Shown here: in pieces, positions 57,739-64,000 of the stretch | How the letters are laid out: the number at the start of each line of letters is the position of its first letter | How positions within the stretch are numbered: the first letter of the stretch is position 1 | Assembly: GCA_964017065.1 (NCBI GenBank) | Contig: OZ024783.1 | Coordinates: forward strand, 9,189,367 to 9,253,366 | Direction: 5' to 3' | DNA from: Haliclona indistincta | Taxonomy: Eukaryota; Porifera; Demospongiae; Haplosclerida; Chalinidae | Length of the DNA stretch: 64,000 nucleotides | Made by a program: the position numbers and the translations under genes | Notes under the pieces: model-generated | The model's input: only the letters and a program-made list of their open reading frames with translations | The model's database searches: none | What the model was told of the DNA's origin: nothing

Positions 57739-58701
57739 GTATGTATATATTATATTATGTGAATGACAGGTGTTCAGCATGATACTTAGCGATGACACGA
57801 GGTGTGAAGGGTGTGACTTACGGTTCTGTTATTACGTTACGGTTGTTTCTATACTAGGAATTCACACCTCACGTCATTGCTTACATGGCCCGTAGGCTTG
57901 AGCCAATTATTCTTTTAAATTTACCTATTATGCTTTTTGACAATGCTTTAATTTCCCACTATTATGCTACGTAATGCCCGGTGTCTAAATAAATTGATTG
58001 ATGATTGGTATAAGAAATGATATTCCAACATTTGTGATTGTCCAATGATTTACTATCAAAAGTTGCTTTTAAAAGCAAAAAGACTCTCACGGACGCACCA
58101 GAAGATGGTTGCACTAGCAATATTTTATGAGCAGCAGCTGACCAACATGACAGTTCAGAGGCATTTAGCTTCCACCTTTCTAATGTGCAAAAGAAGGGAT
58201 CAACATCAGCTGCCTTAGCTAAAATAGGCTGGCAATTCAGACTTAAGTGCTGCTGTGTGTACCTTTAAGAAAGGAAAGGCTATCAGTGAGTCGGTAGCCC
58301 CATCATCTAGTAATTCTCGAAAACACTCTATCTTATTCAGAGGCACACCAGCACGAAGAAACGATCATGTATTGTATCCTTTACACGATAAAATTGTTGG
58401 GCAATTGGTAGAGGCTCTCCTCTTTGGTGAGTCACAGCATTGTGAGGTTGCAAAGCATGCACAATATCTTGCTCTCGTCTCCCCTTTTCCTTCAGGCTAC
58501 TTTTGCTTTCCTTATGCTTGCTTGACTGCACATGGTTTTTAACACTGCTCTTTTTGAGGTAACTTAGTGTTGCACCGATATGTAAATTTGCCGATATTCC
58601 GATTTATCGATGTTTAAGTAAAAATGCTGCAGATATCGATACCGATACAGACCATTAATGATCAATTCAGTTTTGTTGAGTATAGTCATTTAATATTAAT
58701 T

Positions 58702-58947
58702 TTACGTTTTGCAACAATTTTGACAACTCTTGTGGTAGATTCTGTAAGACACCTTGTGGTTATCGAGAAGAATTGCCCATATTGGTGACCTTTTGAAACG
58801 AATTTCACAATATAAAGGATTGGTAGCTACCCGCCGCTTTCTACCTAGTTCAGATGCTGTGGGCGCTCTCAGCCTGTCTAGTATCGATACCGAAGTGCTG
58901 GAAGTGCCACTACTAGTGCCTGTTCCTTTATTCACCGAAACTGCCAC
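58702..58947 (-). pseudogene. Transposon-type ORF N-terminus (LDRLRAPTASELGRKR)
   Basis: VSILDRLRAPTASELGRKRR then VATNP is an N-terminal word I associate with repeated cnidarian/sponge ORFs that continue into a zinc finger. The rest is absent. Flanking gttgcaccgatat words suggest remains of a DNA element. Confidence 0.3.
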
Positions 58948-59407
58948 TTCACCGAAACTGCCACTTCACGAACTTGCAAGGCAGGTAGCCATGCAAGTTC
59001 GTCGTCATCGCTAATGTCTGCAGAGTCTACTAGATCTATACTCGTGCTCAACCTCGCCGCCATTTTAGCACACGCCTACCACCACGCCCATTGCATGATG
59101 TCATTTAGAGGAAATTGTACCTATTATGCTAGCAATTTGCTCAATGCTTTATCATGCCAAAAATTATACAAGCATAATCGGCGCAAGCAGCCTAGCGATG
59201 GGTCTATACATGTAAGCCTGTTTATTCTTATCAATGGAATAAAAATTTGCTGAAGGAAGTGTGGTCAATGTACTGGGCAGGTGTTTTGATAACCAGTGTA
59301 CTACAAAAGTCTGTTTGAGTTGAGGAGTCACAGAAAAGTAGGGCGCGGGTAACTATATGCAATATTGTGCAATGTCAAAGGAGCATTGATTAGAGTTCAG
59401 TACTATC

Positions 59408-59805
59408 TAGTCTCATCCCCAGACCACACTTCTTCCACTAGCTCCAGAGAGGGTCTGGTGACTATAACGTCGATTTTCTTGGGCCGGAAACGATAACTTT
59501 GGATGATTTCGTGCAGTAGATTCTGATTGGCTAAAGGCATCACATGTCACGTGAAGATGGTGGAGCTCAAGGTACCGCGGTTAAAGCTATCAAGGAAGTA
59601 TTTGTCCTCCTCAGCCATCAACGACCTACTGCACATGCTGACCACTGAGTTTTTGCAAAGCAACGATATGTTCGTATCTGGGAGAGCTCCGATCATACTA
59701 CGAACATACGCATTGACTTTTACTTCCGTTTGACCCAAGAAAATTGACGTTAGTCACCAGACCTACTCTCGCCAAAAGTGAGGGTGTGGGCTGGGGACGA
59801 GACTA
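59408..59805. mobile_element. 398-bp MITE with 9-bp target duplication (TAGTCTCATCC… ends)
   Basis: AGTACTATC (59399-59407) and AGTACTGTC (59806-59814) flank ends TAGTCTCATCCCCAGACC / complement of TAGTCTCGTCCCCAGCCC. The TIRs extend about 80 bp imperfectly and include caagaaaatt-gacgtt pairs. No coding capacity; same family as the 2.2-kb element at 53662. Confidence 0.85.
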
Positions 59806-60105
59806 AGTACTGTCTATATTGTCTAGAGCCTGCTTAAAGTTAGTCCACACAAGAACACTGTAGCACAGATCGACATATAAGTGTTTAAGCAAGTCAACAA
59901 GGGATGGTTTTGTCTACAGAGAACTCCGATACGTCCGTCAAAGGGAGGTGAGATAACTGGAGAATGAAAGAATTTTAGCAAAATCCACGAGTCATATTGC
60001 AAGCCATTGTCTCAGACCACGCAATGGCTGTGTGTAGCTAGCTTGGACAAGCCAGCTGAAGTCTCCCATAGCCATAACATCGCTCACTTTAGTCTGTAGT
60101 CAGTT

Positions 60106-60200
60106 CATAGGACAAAAATTGCCAGGACAGGACGTAAAACGGCAGAAACAAATTGTCTTAGGACAATTTTCAGGTAGGACACTTTTTGCCGTGACAGTCT
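60106..60200. repeat. Short inverted repeat (ggacaaaaattgcc)
   Basis: ggacaaaaattgcc and ggcaaaaagtgtcc, with an inner ggac/gtcc-rich region, give an imperfect hairpin of about 95 bp, possibly a tiny MITE. Confidence 0.45.
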
Positions 60201-60426
60201 CGTCCAATGTATAAGCATGGATACATATACATCTATACTAATATTCAGTACGTAGCAGCAACTTCCTTATACTCATCTTTTTGTGCCACACAAAACAAAC
60301 ATGTCCAGATCTTGCCATGGAATGTCAAGGCCATCTGCCTTTAGAGCACATCACAGAGCTTATGATAAGAAATTGCCTTTATTCTGTCACGGTGTCAGAC
60401 TAAGTCTATTTTGACAAGACATTCAG

Positions 60427-60993
60427 ATCTGACAAATTATTATGCCTTGGTGGGCGGCATACAGTAATCGTGCGCGTCTATGTGTATGTCTGTCCGCTCT
60501 AGTTCTGAATGACGGCAAAGAATCAGCTGGTGGTAAGTGCAATATCGACATAACAGCTCGAACTTGATGGTCTTAGATTTTTGCTTTGTTCGTTAGTTAT
60601 GGTGTGATTTGCTTACTTTATTTACCGTTGCTGGCGACCTGGACTTTTCCGAATTTGAAAATGTGTCCATGGTTAACTGGCTAGCAGATTGTAGGTTTGA
60701 TCTGGACTACGGGATAGCGTGGCGGGTCCGGATAAAATTCAGCAAAAACCAAAAAATCTGCTGTGCTTGCCTTTGTGCATGCCCAGCTAATTATTACACT
60801 GTGGTTAGCATACTATTGGCTTCTGTTACTTTTGGCAGCTTGTATCAATAGCTTGCGTCAATAGCTTGCATTGTACTTGTTATAATCATCATCTGCTAAT
60901 GGAATAGCTGTAGTGGCTGTGTGCTATCAAAGCATGTCCAATGTGTAGTATGCATGTAATTCCACGGAGGCATCTGCACCTTTGGTGCTTCAT
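60427..60993 (+). mobile_element. Non-autonomous element with subterminal repeats and 3' hairpin (copy 2)
   Basis: Starts ttattatgccttggtgggcgg, shares catacagtaatcg and tctgtccg words with copy 1 (46083-46842), and ends ccacggaggcatctgcacct, ttggtgcttc with the same small terminal hairpin. The middle is shorter and diverged. Confidence 0.65.
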
Positions 60994-61880
60994 TTTTTCA
61001 GTACTATTGCAACACTAATACACATAATAATCAGAGAGACAGTAACAAAAGAAGAAAATCAGAAAGAATATACCAATAATAAGTATTCATTAATAAAAAT
61101 TATGCGAAAGTCATGTTATGAACAGGGCTCAGACTCAGTTATACACAGCTCACGTTAGTACAGTATTCTTATGCCATAAGGCATAGTATAAAATACAATT
61201 AATACAGGAAAACTGTCCGATCATTGTTGGCGCCAACTGCACACACATTGCTCCACGACCACAAGCTTTCAGAGATGTTGCTGCCAACCACCAGTTAGTA
61301 CATAGGCTAGCATCACAAAATGAAGCGTTGCTGCGAGAACAGAAATGATCAGGGGGTTCCAGTGACGGAAATTTTCTATCCCAGGCTGGTTTTTTACATA
61401 GCCCCAATACCCACCCACCCACTACGTCATAACGTGTCATATAATGATATTCACAAGTCAAGTATTTAATATTCATGACAGATGACGATCGAGACGATCG
61501 CGTACATGTAGCTCATTGTCACGATAGAACGGGTGCGTCAGTGTAGTATCGATCGTGATCATGCAGAACACTGCTGCAAGCAGCAGAGACCACAAAGAAA
61601 CAGCACTACCGCTGTGAATAGCGATGCCAAAGCCTGAACGTGGCCAAGCGACTACCACGTTTCAGAGCACAAGCGCAGTGCTCGTCACAGAAAAACACCT
61701 GATGCTGCTAAACTCCACGATTGGATAGCTTCTTTCGACGGAAGAACAACACTCAAGAGCTGAGTGCAGCTGAATCTACTGCAGGAGCTGGTGAGTAGAA
61801 TAACTGCCTGGCTCAGAAGCAGCTTCATTATGCTAGCCACGCCTCCAGTCCACACCCTTCACAGCATAATACATGATGCT
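60994..61880. other. Stretch without a recognisable gene
   Basis: Short frames only. Beyond it, at 61900-62020, tatatacc and ggtatata words pair loosely around tcccaccagtgacgtcatcc and resemble the AT-rich ends of the palindrome cluster at 63 kb. Confidence 0.45.
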
Positions 61881-62041
61881 TTTACCTGCTTTTTTTACTG
61901 TGTATGTATATATATCCCACCAGTGACGTCATCCCTTTGATGTGGTAGGTTCTATATATTGTATATATACCTCCCAGCAGGTATATATCCAGCGATATAT
62001 ACCTGTGGTTTAATAGTTACTATCTATTAACTACTAGTTAA

Positions 62042-62758
62042 TTAAAACAGCAACATTAGAATTACACAATAATGATAACTAAGATGGAAAATTAAAATTA
62101 ATAGTACAACCGTCCATTCTTTGAAAGTTGATAAGCTTAAGCATTTCTCCAACTTGATTCTCTTTTCCTGAGGGTTCCATGCTGCCCTTCTTTGGTGACG
62201 AGCTTGTTGGTTGTATAGAAGTGAGCACTCTTTCACCTGATTTTGCTCGTTGTAGGTTAAGCATTTAATAGTTTCACTGGTTGCTGAAGGATTTTCAACA
62301 GTTTTGACGACAAATTGGCTTAGCTTGAGGCTGTGATGCTCATCTCCACCACGCAAGCACAGGTGTAAACCACAATAATAAAACACAGCACTGAGTAATG
62401 AGGTAGGATTTGATGTTCCAAGGACACCACAGTCCCATAGCTGCTGTTCCTCAGCTATGGTGATAATACGAGCCTGTACCTTAGTTACACTAACGTTATC
62501 CCTACAGAGCCACAAATCCTCTGGTTTATAATCTCGATCAGCTATTTCTTGACAGTGTTCAATCCAGTCAGTATAAATAAGAAAGGAACAGTTTAAAGAG
62601 ATACTGGTGTTCTTGGGCACAAACGTTTTTGAGAGAGACTCCAACTCATCTTCACGAGTAGCTTCAAATCTAGATGTAGAGGTTTCAGCTTCTTGCTTTC
62701 TCCTTCTTATTGAAAGAGACAGTCTTTTCTTCTTGCCAGGTGGTTCTAAATCAGCCAT
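62042..62758 (-). pseudogene. Second Crypton (DUF3504-like) recombinase relic, internally deleted
   Basis: Starts MADLEPPGKKKRLSLSIRRR, then LSKTFVPKNTSISLNCSFLI (matching LAKGFVPENTKKNNSWALKV of the copy at 10 kb). It jumps to TIAEEQQLWDCGVLGTSNPT and YYCGLHLCLRGGDEHHSLKL, the block around GKRFCIRGGDEQ in the other copy. The core-binding part (LNYWLSRF … YPPRTISQL) between these is missing, and the catalytic C-terminus is replaced by a hydrophobic run-out. The frame is otherwise open for 238 codons. Sequence differs strongly from the 10-kb copy, so they are separate lineages. Confidence 0.65.
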
Positions 62759-62907
62759 AATAGATATTAAAGGCGATTGAGAAAGATTTAGGCAGCAGAG
62801 ACAACTAGAACCAGCCAGTTTGCTAACAGTGAGCACACTGCACGCATGATGCAACTGCACCTAATGTGCATGCGTACGAGCGCGCGCTGTGCGGCTAGCT
62901 AACAAAA

Positions 62908-62944
62908 TGGCGGACAACGACAGCGAAGACGTCACTGGTGCAAA
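62908..62944 (+). CDS. Possible truncated first exon (MADNDSEDVTG)
   Basis: AACAAAATGGCGG is a strong start context, followed by MADNDSEDVTGAK before the AT-rich end of the palindrome cluster. It is divergent from the Crypton relic across a CpG-rich gap (gcgcgcgctgtgcgg). Too short to be sure; a host first exon interrupted by a mobile element is one reading. Confidence 0.25.
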
Positions 62945-62952
62945 ATATATCG

Positions 62953-63878
62953 TATATAGTATAGTAGTAGGTATATGTAATATATAAACCATGGCTTGGA
63001 GGTGTGTATGCCGAATATACCACCCGAGGTCGAGGTCAGAGGAAGTTTGCAGCCGAGATAAACCCCTCGCTTCGCTCGGGGTTTATCTCGGCTGCAAACT
63101 TCCGATGACCGAGACCGAGGGTGGTATATTCGGCATACACACCGACAAGCCATGGTTCATATGTTATATACCTTAGCGTGTGGGCGTCGCTTCCTGCTCG
63201 CGTTCGCGTGGATCTCGATTTAGCGGAGAGTCACGGGCCGAGAGGAGGCCCCATGTGTGTACGCGTACCTGAGTAGAGTGTGTGGGAAAGACTTGGACAG
63301 CTTTGTGCTTCTAGAGCGAAAGAGCGATCGCCAAGTTTTACAAATTGTTCTTACAATATTCAACATGACTTGGGCGGGGTTTGCCACATGCTTGCCAATT
63401 TAATACCCACTAGTGTCAGGATGATTGTACACTATAAATCTCAGCCACTTCTGCGCATCGTCGCCCTGCAACTGGGTGCTGCTAGTTGCAAGGCGAATAA
63501 CTTTCCGAGGATGCCGTCGTGCAACCTCAACCTGGTCACGTGACCAGGGCACACCTCCTGGTTAACCCCTTGAGGAGTGTATTTCTCATATACCACCATG
63601 GTGGTATATATCGCATAATCTCCATGGTGGATTATGCGATATATACCACCATGGAGGTATATGAGAAATCCACTCTTCAATGGGTTAACTGAGGTGTGCA
63701 CCAAGGTGGGGAATATGGCAAATATACCACCTGTGCCTTGTATGGGGACGCCCACACACTATGGTATATATACAGTATATGGAACCTCGTTTTGCGTCCT
63801 CGGTTCTGATATGGCAGATCCTCGGACGCAAAACTCGGTTCCATATACTGTATATATACCTACTACTATACTATATAT
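62953..63878. mobile_element. Cluster of three nested palindromes inside AT-rich inverted ends
   Basis: The outer ends tatatagtatagtagtagg / complement (62953-62976, 63855-63878) pair. Inside are: palindrome A, 62990-63160, arms about 75 bp, apex GCGAAGC on the minus strand (63069-63075); palindrome B, 63562-63688, arms about 60 bp around ctccatggtgg, with gttaacccc ends; palindrome C, 63763-63852. An 18-bp palindrome cctggtcacgtgaccagg lies at 63530-63547. Palindrome A encodes nearly the same 60-residue frame on both strands. Confidence 0.8.
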
Positions 63879-64000
63879 TATACATACACACCGTAAATAA
63901 TACAAAAGCAAGTTATATCTGCGTGATATAGACCTCTTCTGGTGTCAAGAACCTGAAAACAACTCTACAGTGCATCAGAAATGCAGTGGCTAAAATGTAC

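Noticed and set aside
58562..58640. gttgcaccgatat … atatcgataccgatac words as hAT MITE end
   Set aside because: Similar words occur at hAT ends, but no second end or target duplication was found at a consistent distance.

Overview
This is eukaryotic, AT-rich, repeat-dense animal DNA. I read it as a non-bilaterian metazoan, most likely a demosponge, with moderate confidence. The reasons are short GT-AG introns, a recognisable animal ATM kinase 5' end, a metazoan-type U2 snRNA locus, and a mixture of decayed DNA transposons (Crypton, Mutator-like, pogo, hAT, P-like, DDE-integrase), foldback elements and minisatellites. Several coding relics carry isolated one-base frameshifts. Some may be assembly indels rather than true decay.

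Layout. 0-9 kb: a 46-bp minisatellite, a large foldback element with tandem-repeated arms (1.9-2.7 kb), a P-element-like C-terminus, a broken DDE integrase gene carrying an inverted copy of its own 3' end (5.2-6.8 kb), and a relic resembling a Ulp1-like protease plus PHD finger that runs into a 48-bp array. 9.3-9.5 kb: a structurally complete U2 snRNA on the minus strand with an unusual branch-site recognition segment. 9.7-11.2 kb: two long hairpins and a frameshifted Crypton tyrosine recombinase. 14-18.2 kb: a TTAA-flanked element, a GC-rich hairpin, an LTR with tRNA-Leu primer site and Ty3/gypsy gag, a 27-copy 42-bp array, and a five-exon coiled-coil gene directly after it. 18-21.5 kb: another hairpin, a Mutator-like transposase pseudogene and a pogo-type MITE. 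22.4-23.1 kb: a neat three-exon secreted cysteine-rich peptide gene. 24-38 kb: a 20-bp minisatellite followed by coiled-coil coding sequence, and hAT, OB-fold, pogo and other relics, mostly non-coding.

41.2-49.7 kb is the strongest host gene. Eight exons on the minus strand encode the N-terminus of ATM (TAN region), with all splice phases consistent apart from one missing base in exon 6. Minisatellites sit exactly at its splice sites, and a 30-nt micro-exon lies between two complementary repeat tracts. 51.1-53.5 kb holds a decayed Mutator-like (ZSWIM-type) transposase whose SWIM exon continues through four in-phase exons to a predicted C-terminal membrane anchor. A perfect 152-bp foldback lies in the last intron. 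53.66-55.88 kb and 59.41-59.81 kb are two elements of one TIR family with 9-bp target duplications. 56.7-57.45 kb is a hAT-like element with a BED-type zinc finger. 62-64 kb has a second Crypton relic and a cluster of three nested palindromes.

The genes do not form one pathway. The window is a host gene (ATM), a few small genes, and a dense accumulation of mobile DNA. The most unusual signals are four long hairpins that all end in a GC-GNA-GC triloop, the variant U2, and the repeat-flanked ATM micro-exon.
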